In this document: positions 5,671-12,336 of the stretch, piece after piece | Position numbering within the stretch: the first letter of the stretch is position 1 | How the letters are laid out: the number at the start of each line of letters is the position of its first letter | Assembly (NCBI GenBank): GCA_020631315.1 | Contig: JAHDHM010000068.1 | Span: 1-12,336, forward strand | Length of the DNA: 12,336 nt | Direction of reading: 5' to 3' | Source of the DNA: Acidimicrobiales bacterium | GTDB lineage: Bacteria; Actinomycetota; Acidimicrobiia; Acidimicrobiales; Poriferisodaliceae | Program-made: the position numbers and the translations under genes | Notes under the pieces: generated by a model | Seen by the model: only the letters and a program-made list of their open reading frames with translations | Databases searched by the model: none | What the model was told of the DNA's origin: nothing

Positions 5671-7497
5671 TCAGGCGCCGGCGCGGGTGTTGCCGATCCA
5701 GGACTCGTAGAGGCCCCGGTAGATGCCACCAGCGGCGACGAGGTCGTCGTGGTGGCCGAACTCCGCGAGATCGCCCTGGTCGAACACGAGCACCAGGTCG
5801 GCGGCCTCGGCGGTCGACAGACGGTGGGCGATCGAGATCGTGGTGCGGCCTTCCGCGACCCGAGCCAACGCACCGCTGAGCGCCCGCTCGGTCTCGGGGT
5901 CGACGGCGCTGGTGGCCTCGTCGAGGATCAACAGACCCGGGTCAGCCAGCTGAGCGCGGATGAGGGCGACCAGCTGGCGCTCGCCCACGGAGAGGGCCTC
6001 GCCGCGCTCCCCCACCTTCGTGTCGAGCCCCTCGGGGGTGCGGGCCAGCCACGGGTGCAGGCCGAGGGTCATGACGGCGTCGATGATCTCGTCGTCGGTC
6101 GCGTCCGGCCGTCCGTAGCGGATGTTCTCGCGCATGGTCGTGTTGAACAGGAACCCGTCCTGCGGAACCATCCGGATGCGATCGCGGCGGGCGGCCGGGT
6201 CGATCTGGTCGACTCGAACGCCGCCGACGAGCAGCTCGCCACCTGTCGGGTCGGCGAGGCGGCACAGCAGCTTGGCGAACGTGGTCTTGCCCGAACCGGT
6301 CTCGCCGACGATGGCGACGTTGGCGCCGGCAGGCAGCGACACGTCGACGCCGTGGAGCACCTCGACACCGTCGCGGTAGGCGAAGCGAATGCCCGTGGCA
6401 TCGATGGCCAGCGGGCCGCGCGGCAGCTGCTGCCCGTCCTCGGGTTCGACCAGATCGATCTCCTGGTCGAGCAGCCCGAGGATCTTCCGGAAGCCGGCCA
6501 CCGCGGTCTGCGTCATGTCGAGGATCTCGGTGATCTCGCCGATCGGCTGCAGCAGCAGGTTCACGAGGAACAGGAACGCCAGCATCCGGCCTGCGTCGAG
6601 GCCCCAGCCCGGTCCGTACTCGAGACCGACGATCAGGACGGCGCCCATCGACACCGCGGCGAACACGTCACCCATCGGGAACATGAGGGCGAAGTACTTC
6701 ACCGCCCGCATGCGGGCCTTGTACTGCCGCTCGATGACGTACTCGAGGCGGGCTCTCGCCCGGTCGGTCAGGCCGTAGGCCCGGATGGTGGCTGAACCGC
6801 CGACGGTCTCGCTCATCTCCGACAGGGTCTCGCCCACCCGTGAGCGGAACGCGTCGTAGGCGGCCAGCTGCTTGCGCTGCAGCGCCCGCAAAATGGGCAC
6901 CAGCGGGAAGAAGACGATCAGCGAGACGATCGTCAGCTGCCACGAGTAGAAGAACATCAGGGCGATGATCCCGACGATCAACGTCAGGTTGATGATCCAC
7001 GCCATGCCCGCCCACTGCGCGAACCGGGCCAGCGTCTCGATGTCCGACGTGACACGGGCGACCAGCACACCGCGCTGGGTGTCGTTGTGGTCCGCGATCG
7101 ACAGCCGGTGGATCTTGGCGAACGCCCGGGTCCGGAGCGCGAACAACGTGTTCTCGGTGGCGATGATCAGCCGGATGAACGTGGCTCGTTGCAGGATGCC
7201 GACGCCGATGATGAGCACTGCGGCGATGGCACACGCTCGCAGTACGAAGCCGGCGTCGTAGTCGTCGCCGTCCGACAGGCCCCGATCGACGATCTGCTGG
7301 ATGAGCACCGGGATGGCGAGCTTGCCCGCGGCACCGACAAGGGCCATACCGATGGTGAGCCGGATGCCCTTCTGCAGTTCGGGTGTGACGCCCATGCCCC
7401 GGCGCAGCAGCGACAGCGCGCCCTCTTCATCCGGATTGGCGTCGTCGGCGTTCATGTCGTCGGCTGCCGCTTCACCGTCGTGCAGGTTCGCCGTCAT
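5671..7497 (-). CDS. ABC exporter half-transporter, catalytically canonical subunit of a heterodimer
   Basis: A 608-aa fused transporter: an N-terminal membrane domain with about six helices (roughly 44-70, 84-112, 160-184, 188-205, 268-295, 303-325), then an ATPase domain from about 362. The ATPase has Walker [10 protein letters not shown] (398-406, Lys404), a Q-loop Gln446, Walker B LLILDE with Asp526 and catalytic Glu527, and switch His558 in AHRLST. Its signature motif is LSVGE (502-506) instead of LSGGQ. The start ATG overlaps the stop of the neighbouring transporter gene as ATGA, so the two are co-translated. Its altered signature faces the altered Walker B site of the partner, as in TM287/288 or TAP-type heterodimers. 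Exported substrate (drug, lipid or peptide) is unknown. A mildly acidic 30-residue N-terminus precedes the membrane domain. Confidence 0.93.
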   Translation of the reverse strand: MTANLHDGEAAADDMNADDANPDEEGALSLLRRGMGVTPELQKGIRLTIGMALVGAAGKLAIPVLIQQIVDRGLSDGDDYDAGFVLRACAIAAVLIIGVGILQRATFIRLIIATENTLFALRTRAFAKIHRLSIADHNDTQRGVLVARVTSDIETLARFAQWAGMAWIINLTLIVGIIALMFFYSWQLTIVSLIVFFPLVPILRALQRKQLAAYDAFRSRVGETLSEMSETVGGSATIRAYGLTDRARARLEYVIERQYKARMRAVKYFALMFPMGDVFAAVSMGAVLIVGLEYGPGWGLDAGRMLAFLFLVNLLLQPIGEITEILDMTQTAVAGFRKILGLLDQEIDLVEPEDGQQLPRGPLAIDATGIRFAYRDGVEVLHGVDVSLPAGANVAIVGETGSGKTTFAKLLCRLADPTGGELLVGGVRVDQIDPAARRDRIRMVPQDGFLFNTTMRENIRYGRPDATDDEIIDAVMTLGLHPWLARTPEGLDTKVGERGEALSVGERQLVALIRAQLADPGLLILDEATSAVDPETERALSGALARVAEGRTTISIAHRLSTAEAADLVLVFDQGDLAEFGHHDDLVAAGGIYRGLYESWIGNTRAGA

Positions 7498-9320
7498 GCC
7501 GGGTCCTCGTAGGCCGAGACCAGCGCCTGATACGACGGCACCTCGAGCAGTTCGTCGTGCGTACCGGAAGCGGCGATCCGGCCGCCTTCGAGGAACAGCA
7601 CGCGGTCGGCGAGCCGGAGGGTCGACAGTCGCTGCGCCACGACGAGGGTCGTGGTCTTGAGGTCGACGCCGAGTCCGTCGAGGATCTCCCGTTCGATGGT
7701 GGGGTCGACGGCCGAGGTGGCGTCGTCGAGGAACACGAACCGCGGGCGTCGCACCAGTGCCCTGGCGAGCGCCACCCGCTGACGCTGGCCGCCGGACAAG
7801 GTCACGCCCCGCTCGCCGACCACGGTCTCGTAGCCCTGCGGCATCTCGGAGATGAATCCGTCGGCGCGGGCCAGCCGGGCGGCGGCACGCATCGCCTCGT
7901 CACCGAACGTGCCGTCGGGGTCGATGTTCGAACGGAGTTCGTCGGCGAACAGGTACGACTCCTGAAACACCAGGGTCGCCTGCGCCGTCAGATCCTCGGC
8001 TCGCAGGTCGGCGATGTCGACGCCGTCGAGCCGAACGGAGCCCGAGGTCGGCCGGGCGAGCCGGAACAGCAGCTGCGCGATCGTGCTCTTGCCCGAGCCG
8101 GTCGCGCCGACGAGGGCGACGATCTCGCCCGGACGCACCTCGAACGACAGACCGTCGAGGATCACGTCGCCGCCGTAGGCGAACTGCACGTCGTCGACGA
8201 CGACGTGCGCAGGTCCGTCGGCAGCGGCGACAGCCGCAGTGCCGTCGACGTCGTCCACTTCGGCGACGACTCGCTGCAGGCGGGCTGCGGCCACCAACGT
8301 GCGCGGCAGCTCCTCGAGGAAGAACCCGAACACCCGCATCGGGAAGATCAGGATCTGCAACAGCAGCATCGACTGCACGACGTCGCCGGCGGTGGTGTCA
8401 CCGGTCGACACCCGCCAGGTGCCCACGGCGAGCAGTGCGATGACGCCCAGGTTCGGGATGGCTTCGATCGTCGGCTCGAACGTCGCACGCAAGCGACCCA
8501 TCTGGATGCGCGAGGCAAGGAGTCGTTGGGCCGCGTCTTCGAGGCGGCCGACCTCGGCGTCTTCACGTCCGAGTGTCTTGACGACGAGCGCACCGTCAAC
8601 GCTTTCGTGCACGACGGCGCTGACGTCGCCCAGTGCGGCCTGCACCTGCTCGGCGGGTTCGACGACGCTGTGGCTGTACAGCCGGTTCGCGAACAGCAGC
8701 ACGGGGAACAAGGCCAGCACCACCATCAGCAGGTACACGTCTGCGGTGAGCAGGCTGATGAAGGCGGCGATGAACAGCACCAGCACGCCCGTGCTCATGG
8801 GCAGCGCCTGCATGGACATGGTGGAGGTCTCGACGTCGGCATCGGCGTGGGCCAGCAGCTCGCCCGTCGGCTTGCGCCGGAAGTACGACATCGGGACGGA
8901 GACGAACCGGTCCGACAGCTCTTGGCGCCAAGTGCGCTGCTGTCGGTCTGTCGTCATGGCGCCGAAGAAGCGGCGCATCACGACGCCGACGGCCCGCACG
9001 AACGCCACCGCCACGATCGCCAATGCGCCGATGACCACACCGTCGACCGTGTCGGCGCCGTTCTCGAAGCCAGGAACGACGATGTCGTCGGTCACCCGGC
9101 CGAGGACCACGGTGCCGCCGACGGAGAAGATCGAGAAGATCGTGGCGCCGAGAACGGCCAGCGTGAACGGCGTGCGATGGGTACGGATGTAGCCGCCCAG
9201 CAGCTTCATGCCGGGAACGAAGACGCGAGGCGCGTGACCGTCGCCGGTCGAGACGACCGCAGCGTCGTCGGAACTGTTGGTGTCGTCCGTGCCGGACGAC
9301 CCGGCCAACGTGCTCGCCAC
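7494..9320 (-). CDS. ABC exporter half-transporter, degenerate-site subunit of a heterodimer
   Basis: Also 608 aa, with six-helix membrane domain (about 50-345) and ATPase domain (about 372-608). Walker A is GATGSGKST (405-413, Lys411), the Q-loop residue is Gln453, and the signature is a normal LSGGQ (508-512). Two catalytic residues are changed: the Walker B glutamate is Asp533 (FVFLDD) and the switch histidine is Gln563 (VAQRLST). These are the same kinds of change as in the degenerate site of TAP1 and other asymmetric exporters, so the protein is expected to be functional within the heterodimer rather than decayed. The frame stays open to 10199, but that part runs antisense to the next gene and is low in protein character. 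GTG 9320 is chosen because of the purine-rich AGAGGGGGAG just upstream and the plausible N-terminus MASTLAGSS. It is the first gene of the pair. Confidence 0.92.
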   Translation of the reverse strand: MASTLAGSSGTDDTNSSDDAAVVSTGDGHAPRVFVPGMKLLGGYIRTHRTPFTLAVLGATIFSIFSVGGTVVLGRVTDDIVVPGFENGADTVDGVVIGALAIVAVAFVRAVGVVMRRFFGAMTTDRQQRTWRQELSDRFVSVPMSYFRRKPTGELLAHADADVETSTMSMQALPMSTGVLVLFIAAFISLLTADVYLLMVVLALFPVLLFANRLYSHSVVEPAEQVQAALGDVSAVVHESVDGALVVKTLGREDAEVGRLEDAAQRLLASRIQMGRLRATFEPTIEAIPNLGVIALLAVGTWRVSTGDTTAGDVVQSMLLLQILIFPMRVFGFFLEELPRTLVAAARLQRVVAEVDDVDGTAAVAAADGPAHVVVDDVQFAYGGDVILDGLSFEVRPGEIVALVGATGSGKSTIAQLLFRLARPTSGSVRLDGVDIADLRAEDLTAQATLVFQESYLFADELRSNIDPDGTFGDEAMRAAARLARADGFISEMPQGYETVVGERGVTLSGGQRQRVALARALVRRPRFVFLDDATSAVDPTIEREILDGLGVDLKTTTLVVAQRLSTLRLADRVLFLEGGRIAASGTHDELLEVPSYQALVSAYEDPA

Positions 9321-9322
9321 GT

Positions 9323-9332
9323 CTCCCCCTCT
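9323..9332 (-). promoter_or_regulatory. Ribosome binding site of the ABC exporter operon
   Basis: AGAGGGGGAG on the minus strand just before GTG 9320. AGAGG within it is spaced 7 nt from the start. It supports GTG 9320 over the much longer open frame. Confidence 0.6.
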
Positions 9333-9340
9333 GCACTGCG

Positions 9341-9346
9341 AGGCTA
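9341..9346 (-). promoter_or_regulatory. Candidate -10 box of the ABC exporter operon
   Basis: TAGCCT on the minus strand would place the transcript start near 9334 and give a leader of about 14 nt that contains the Shine-Dalgarno. No strong -35 is seen. Confidence 0.4.
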
Positions 9347-9347
9347 G

Positions 9348-9402
9348 TGCTGAGGTGTCCCGCCGCCCTTCGTATTCGGGCAGTGTGACCAACTCCTCAG
9401 CA
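9348..9402. repeat. Inverted repeat in the divergent promoter region, possible operator
   Basis: TGCTGAGG (9348-9355) and CCTCAGCA (9395-9402) are perfect 8-bp inverted arms 39 bp apart. Between them GCCC (9365-9368) and GGGC (9378-9381) form a second, nearly concentric inverted repeat. The element lies between the divergent ABC exporter operon and the 259-aa gene and borders the exporter's -10 box. A shared regulator site is possible, but 8-bp arms at this distance could be chance. Confidence 0.35.
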
Positions 9403-9435
9403 GAAGGCGCAGGTGCCGAGCCGGAGCGCCGAACG

Positions 9436-9441
9436 TAGGAT
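9436..9441 (+). promoter_or_regulatory. -10 box of a leaderless transcript for the 259-aa membrane protein
   Basis: TAGGAT lies 6 nt before ATG 9448, and the spacer CCATCC has no Shine-Dalgarno. The geometry places the transcript start at the ATG. A -35 is not evident. Confidence 0.6.
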
Positions 9442-9447
9442 CCATCC

Positions 9448-10227
9448 ATGGACGGAGAGCTCGACGACGCCACGGTCGACCGCATCCTGCGGCGTGCGGC
9501 CGAGCTCGAGCCGCCCGAGCGGGCTGCGCTCAAAGGCCACTCGGCCGAGTCGGTCATGGCCGCAGCCAAGGAAGCGGGCCTGTCGCCCGAGGCCGTTCGC
9601 ACCGCCATCGCCATGGAAGCTCTCGGCCAGGACGAACACGGCCAGCCAGAACGAACCGGCGGACTCTTCGGCTCGGGCACGCTCACACGCACCGTCGAGG
9701 TGCCCGGTGACCCGGCAGCTGCGATGGATCTGGTCGACCAGTGGCTGCGTCGTGCACATCGGCTTCGTCGCCGCAAGACCAACGAACGCAGCGGCGAATG
9801 GATCAAGCGCCGCGACATCGTCGGACGCGCTGCCCGCCGCGTCGGGAGTGCGACCGGCATGGGCGGCCTCGGAGCCGCCGATGCGGTGCGGGCCAGCGTC
9901 GTCGCGATCCCTGGGTCGGATGGTCCGCCACGCAGCATGGTCCACATCGAGGTCGATCGTTCGAGTGATCGCCGTCGTCGTATGCGGACGGGCGGTGCCC
10001 TGGCGGGTGTGGGTGCGGCCGGGACTGGTGTGACGCTGACCGGCTTGTACCTGACGCCGATCACCTCGCTCGGGTTCATCGCCGTGGGCGCCGGTGGTGT
10101 GGCCACGATGATCTCGGGCCGGGGCAAGGCGGAGAGCCTCGAGGTCGAGCTCGACCGTCTCACCGACCAGCTCGAACGCGGCACCCCACCCCGCCGCATG
10201 TCGTCCCAGCGCTACCTCCGCCGCTGA
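9448..10227 (+). CDS. Unrecognised membrane-associated protein (259 aa) with a C-terminal membrane hairpin
   Basis: I cannot name a function. The first 60 or so residues form a helical module (DDATVDRILRRAAEL, then SAESVMAAAKEAGLSPEAVRTAI). From memory this resembles the short N-terminal helical region at the front of various bacterial membrane proteins. The middle (about 75-175) looks like a soluble domain with many basic residues (RRAHRLRRRK near 101-110, then WIKRRD). Two closely spaced, glycine-rich hydrophobic segments (about 182-201 and 203-223) form a probable membrane hairpin, preceded by RSSDRRRRMR, which should stay in the cytoplasm. A short coiled-coil-like helix (226-243) follows. 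No signal peptide is seen. ATG 9448 is supported by a -10 box 6 nt upstream. It diverges from the ABC exporter operon and converges with the macrodomain gene 14 bp on. A link to the exporter is only positional. Confidence 0.75.
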   Translation: MDGELDDATVDRILRRAAELEPPERAALKGHSAESVMAAAKEAGLSPEAVRTAIAMEALGQDEHGQPERTGGLFGSGTLTRTVEVPGDPAAAMDLVDQWLRRAHRLRRRKTNERSGEWIKRRDIVGRAARRVGSATGMGGLGAADAVRASVVAIPGSDGPPRSMVHIEVDRSSDRRRRMRTGGALAGVGAAGTGVTLTGLYLTPITSLGFIAVGAGGVATMISGRGKAESLEVELDRLTDQLERGTPPRRMSSQRYLRR

Positions 10228-10239
10228 ACGCAGCCACCA

Positions 10240-10251
10240 GGTCAGCTGACC
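10240..10251. repeat. Perfect 12-bp palindrome over the macrodomain stop codon
   Basis: GGTCAGCTGACC is fully self-complementary and spans the end of the macrodomain gene in the 14-bp convergent gap. It is short for a terminator and has no T tract, so its role is uncertain. Confidence 0.35.
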
Positions 10252-10694
10252 GGCGGGTAGATGCGCACGTCGACATCCAGCCGATCGAGCAGCTGCTCGA
10301 TCAGGGGTTCGACCTCGGACCACTGAAGCCCGCCAAGTCCGCAGCCCAGCGGAGGAATGGCAATCGACTCGATGTGCAGGTCATCGAGTACGTCGATCAA
10401 CGCCTCGAGACCTGTCACCACATCGATGAGCTTGGACTTCGACCGCCAGTGGGCCTTGGTCGGGAAGTTGACGACGTAGCGAGTCGCCGACGGCTCGAGC
10501 AGAGGTACGACGAACATCTCACCGAGCCGAACCTCGCCCCGAGAGCACGCCGCCGCGTACGACTCGAAGTTCTCCGGAAACGCGTGCTTGAACTGCAACG
10601 CGAGCCCCTTGCCCATGACCCCGGCCGTATTCACGGTGTTCACCAAGGCCTGCGCATCGGAGTCCAGAAGGTCGCCACTCCAGCGCGAGATCAT
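10242..10694 (-). CDS. Stand-alone macrodomain protein, TARG1/DarG type (probable ADP-ribosyl hydrolase)
   Basis: A 150-aa single macrodomain expected to bind ADP-ribose and probably remove ADP-ribose from protein or nucleic acid. Hallmarks in order: SGDLLDSDAQALVNTVN (6-22, Asn22 in the ligand pocket), GVMGKGLALQFK (25-36), NFPTKAHWR (76-84) with Lys80 at the position of the catalytic lysine of TARG1 and DarG, and the phosphate loop IPPLGCGLGGLQW (113-125). TARG1's catalytic Asp is Gly here, as I recall for DarG. There is no DarT toxin gene next to it and no DarG C-terminal domain, so an antitoxin role is unproven. The open frame extends to 10787, but ATG 10694 is chosen: it begins the domain and has TAGGGT 7 nt upstream, a leaderless promoter. 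Between convergent and tandem neighbours it appears to be a single-gene unit. Confidence 0.88.
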   Translation of the reverse strand: MISRWSGDLLDSDAQALVNTVNTAGVMGKGLALQFKHAFPENFESYAAACSRGEVRLGEMFVVPLLEPSATRYVVNFPTKAHWRSKSKLIDVVTGLEALIDVLDDLHIESIAIPPLGCGLGGLQWSEVEPLIEQLLDRLDVDVRIYPPVS

Positions 10695-10701
10695 GTAGCT
10701 G

Positions 10702-10707
10702 ACCCTA
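10702..10707 (-). promoter_or_regulatory. -10 box of a leaderless transcript for the macrodomain gene
   Basis: TAGGGT on the minus strand lies 7 nt before ATG 10694 and the spacer CAGCTAC has no Shine-Dalgarno. It decides the start against the 31-codon upstream extension. No clear -35. Confidence 0.6.
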
Positions 10708-10752
10708 TGAGAGGGGTGTGACGTCCTCGCGGGTGGGGACCTTCGAACGCGA

Positions 10753-10796
10753 CGAACCGCCGCATCGCTCCACGAAGAGAGCGACACGGCGGTTCG
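10753..10796 (-). terminator. Long stem-loop between the aldehyde dehydrogenase and macrodomain genes
   Basis: CGAACCGCCG (10753-10762) pairs perfectly with CGGCGGTTCG (10787-10796). After a CA/CA internal loop, TCGCTC (10765-10770) pairs with GAGCGA (10779-10784) around the 8-nt loop CACGAAGA. The result is 16 base pairs with one small interruption. It sits upstream of the macrodomain promoter and downstream of the dehydrogenase stop, so termination of the dehydrogenase transcript is the simplest role. It lacks a T tract and is further from the stop than usual, so a structured RNA cannot be excluded. Confidence 0.55.
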
Positions 10797-10812
10797 ATCA
10801 GCACATGAAGTG

Positions 10813-10870
10813 CGCAGCGACGAATCTGCGTATGAGCGACACCGAAGGTGTCGCGAACTCGCAGCGACGA
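10813..10870. repeat. Pair of 11-bp direct repeats flanking the dehydrogenase terminator
   Basis: CGCAGCGACGA occurs at 10813-10823 and again at 10860-10870. The second copy ends 1 bp before the dehydrogenase stop codon. The first copy can also form a small CGCAG/CTGCG hairpin with the bases after it. Meaning unknown; a small local duplication is possible. Confidence 0.35.
10836..10854 (-). terminator. Stem-loop just after the aldehyde dehydrogenase gene
   Basis: GCGACACC (10836-10843) and GGTGTCGC (10847-10854) form a perfect 8-bp stem with a 3-nt loop, beginning 17 nt past the dehydrogenase stop. Position and strength suit an intrinsic terminator without a T tract. It lies between two 11-bp direct copies of CGCAGCGACGA. 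Confidence 0.6.
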
Positions 10871-10871
10871 T

Positions 10872-12296
10872 TCAGGCAGGCAGCTGCATCGACTTGATCT
10901 CGAGGAACTCCTCGAGGCCGAACTTGCCGAGCTCGCGACCGTTGCCGGACTGCTTGTAGCCACCGAACGGAGCGACGGCGTTGAACGAGCCGTTGTTCAC
11001 GTCGACCTGGCCGGCCTTGATGCGGCGGGCGACCTTGGTGGCGTGCTCGAGATCGCCACCGGTCACCGCTGCGGCGAGGCCGTAGATGGTGTCGTTGGCG
11101 ATGCGGACGGCGTCGTCCTCGTCCTCGTAGCCGATGATCGACAGGACCGGGCCGAAGATCTCTTCCTGGGCGATGGTCATGTCGTTCGTGACGTTCGCGA
11201 AGACGGTCGGCTTCACGTAGTAGCCCTGCTCCAGACCCTCGGGCTTGCCGAGGCCACCGCACACGAGCGTGGCGCCCTCGTCGATGCCCTTCTGGATGTA
11301 GGCCTGTACACGGTCCCACTGGGCCTGCGAAACGAGTGGGCCGAGCATGTTCGACGGGTCCGACGGATCGCCGAGCGGCAGGTTGGCCGCAGCCTGCGCG
11401 GCGATCTCGGCAGCCTCGTCCATGCGGCTGTTCGGGACGAGCATCCGGGTCTTGGCCGTGCAAGTCTGACCGGAGTTCAGGTAGCAGGCGAACACACCGC
11501 CACCGACGGCCTTGTCGAACGGGGCGTCTTCGAGGATGACGTTCGGCGACTTGCCGCCGAGCTCCAGGTGGACACGCTTCACGGTGGCCGCAGCGGCTTC
11601 GGTGACGGCCTTGCCGGCACGGGTCGAACCGGTGAGCGACACCATGTCGACCTCGGGATGTTCGGCCATGGCCTGGCCGACGACCGGACCTTCGCCGGTC
11701 ACGAGGTTGAAGACACCGGCCGGGAGACCGACCTCGTCGACGACCTCGGCGAGGATGAACGCGTTGATGGGGGCGACCTCAGAGGGCTTGAGCACGACCG
11801 AGTTGCCGGCCACGAGCGCCGGGGCGACCTTGGCCATGATCTGGTGGAGCGGGTAGTTCCACGGGGTGATGCAGCCGACGACGCCGATGGGCTCGCGCAC
11901 GACGAGCGAGTTGCCGATCTGCTCCTCGAACGGGAAGTCCTTGGCGATGCCGACGACGCTCATCGTGGTGCCGACGGGGAGGCCGACCTGGATGCCCTTG
12001 GTGAGACCGGCGGGCATCCCGACCTCGCCGCTCATCACCTCGACGAGCTCGGCCTCGCGGGCCTGGAGACCTTCGGCGATGCGCTGGACGTCCTTGGCGC
12101 GTTCCTCGACGTCGCGTGCGGCCCAACCCTCGAACGCGGCACGGGCGGCCATGACGGCACGGTCCATGTCGGCAGCCGAACCCGACGGAATGGTCGCCAT
12201 GACCTCTTCGGTGTGGGCGTGGTGGACGTCGATGGTGTCGGTGCCGTCAGGGGTCACCCAGGCGCCATCGATGTAGAGCTTGTCGTACGTACGCAT
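10872..12296 (-). CDS. NAD(P)-dependent aldehyde dehydrogenase family protein
   Basis: Oxidises an aldehyde to a carboxylic acid in the cytosol. The 474 residues carry all the family's key positions: ITPWNYP with Asn147, Lys170 in VVLKPSE for the cofactor, LTGSTRAGK (221-229) of the nucleotide site, general base Glu245 in LELGGKSPN, nucleophile Cys279 in NSGQTC, EEIFGPV with Glu379, and a C-terminal [14 protein letters not shown]. The order and spacing match the ordinary ALDH superfamily. Substrate cannot be set: aliphatic, aromatic or semialdehyde are all possible. The frame is open to TTG 12311, with GTG at 12302 as another option. ATG 12296 is preferred because it gives the usual [14 protein letters not shown] opening. 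A GGAGGG at 12326-12331 is too far away to serve this start well. The upstream neighbour lies outside the window; two hairpins follow the gene. Confidence 0.93.
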   Translation of the reverse strand: MRTYDKLYIDGAWVTPDGTDTIDVHHAHTEEVMATIPSGSAADMDRAVMAARAAFEGWAARDVEERAKDVQRIAEGLQAREAELVEVMSGEVGMPAGLTKGIQVGLPVGTTMSVVGIAKDFPFEEQIGNSLVVREPIGVVGCITPWNYPLHQIMAKVAPALVAGNSVVLKPSEVAPINAFILAEVVDEVGLPAGVFNLVTGEGPVVGQAMAEHPEVDMVSLTGSTRAGKAVTEAAAATVKRVHLELGGKSPNVILEDAPFDKAVGGGVFACYLNSGQTCTAKTRMLVPNSRMDEAAEIAAQAAANLPLGDPSDPSNMLGPLVSQAQWDRVQAYIQKGIDEGATLVCGGLGKPEGLEQGYYVKPTVFANVTNDMTIAQEEIFGPVLSIIGYEDEDDAVRIANDTIYGLAAAVTGGDLEHATKVARRIKAGQVDVNNGSFNAVAPFGGYKQSGNGRELGKFGLEEFLEIKSMQLPA

Positions 12297-12336
12297 GCCC
12301 ACAGTCAACAAGATCTGCGACCGATCCCTCCAATCA

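Noticed and set aside
4856..5710. 284-aa plus-strand open frame opposite mdh
   Set aside because: Val/Gly/Arg-rich shadow of a certain malate dehydrogenase gene.
5749..6795. 348-aa plus-strand open frame antisense to the second exporter gene
   Set aside because: Shadow of the minus-strand ATPase and membrane domain; composition is not protein-like.
7494..9320. Reading the first exporter gene as a decayed pseudogene because of Asp533 and Gln563
   Set aside because: The frame is intact, and the changes fit the known degenerate site of heterodimeric exporters with the complementary change in the partner.
7557..9347. 596-aa plus-strand open frame antisense to the first exporter gene
   Set aside because: Typical high-GC antisense shadow: His/Arg/Glu/Gly-rich, no domain, while the minus strand encodes a complete transporter with all motifs.
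9321..10199. N-terminal extension of the first exporter gene to a 901-aa protein
   Set aside because: The added stretch runs antisense to the 259-aa gene, is Arg/Ser/Pro-rich without a domain, and a good ribosome site precedes GTG 9320. The shortened 608-aa product is a normal exporter length.
10242..10694. Calling a DarTG toxin-antitoxin system
   Set aside because: No DarT-like ADP-ribosyltransferase is encoded beside the macrodomain, and DarG's C-terminal domain is missing.
10695..10787. 31-codon N-terminal extension of the macrodomain protein
   Set aside because: It would start inside the long stem-loop, is Ser/Arg/Pro-rich, and skips the -10 box positioned for ATG 10694.
10813..10870. 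Direct repeats as attachment sites or a target duplication of a mobile element
   Set aside because: Only 36 bp separate the copies and they hold just a hairpin; there is no integrase, transposase or inserted cargo.

Overview
The window is dense, strongly GC-rich bacterial chromosome. Codons end mostly in G or C, and GTG starts are frequent. Several genes appear to be read from leaderless mRNAs, with a TAnnnT -10 box 6-7 nt before the start codon. That promoter style, an SCP2-domain protein, an Fpg/Nei glycosylase with an unusual tail and the overall gene mix point to the Actinomycetota, perhaps Acidimicrobiia. This placement is inference; no rRNA or marker gene is present. I see no tRNA, insertion sequence, prophage, CRISPR array or origin, and no gene-free stretch longer than 300 bases.

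Layout from left to right. (1) The 3' part of a membrane protein with bacterial PH domains meets, tail to tail, an unrecognised 211-aa protein on the minus strand. (2) That minus gene and an SCP2 gene diverge from a 24-bp gap holding two -10 boxes that share a TA dinucleotide. The SCP2 gene runs into an Fpg/Nei DNA glycosylase 4 bp later. (3) After a hairpin comes an overlapping pair: a four-haem-ligand cytochrome b and a Tat-exported molybdopterin oxidoreductase of the YedY/sulfite oxidase fold. Together they look like a membrane-bound redox complex. (4) A strong hairpin separates this pair from minus-strand genes: malate dehydrogenase (mdh) and, upstream of it, two overlapping 608-aa ABC half-transporters. 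(5) Divergent from the transporter pair is an unrecognised 259-aa protein with a short membrane hairpin. It is followed, convergently, by a stand-alone macrodomain of the TARG1/DarG type. (6) A 177-bp gap rich in stem-loops leads to an aldehyde dehydrogenase at the right edge.

No wholly new system is evident; most genes are housekeeping or accessory metabolism. The best leads are these: the symmetric divergent leaderless promoter; the two transporter subunits, whose catalytic substitutions fit together as one degenerate and one working ATP site; the pairing of a YedY-like enzyme with an FdnI-type rather than YedZ-type cytochrome; the orphan DarG-like macrodomain with no visible toxin; and a 16-bp-stem hairpin beside it.
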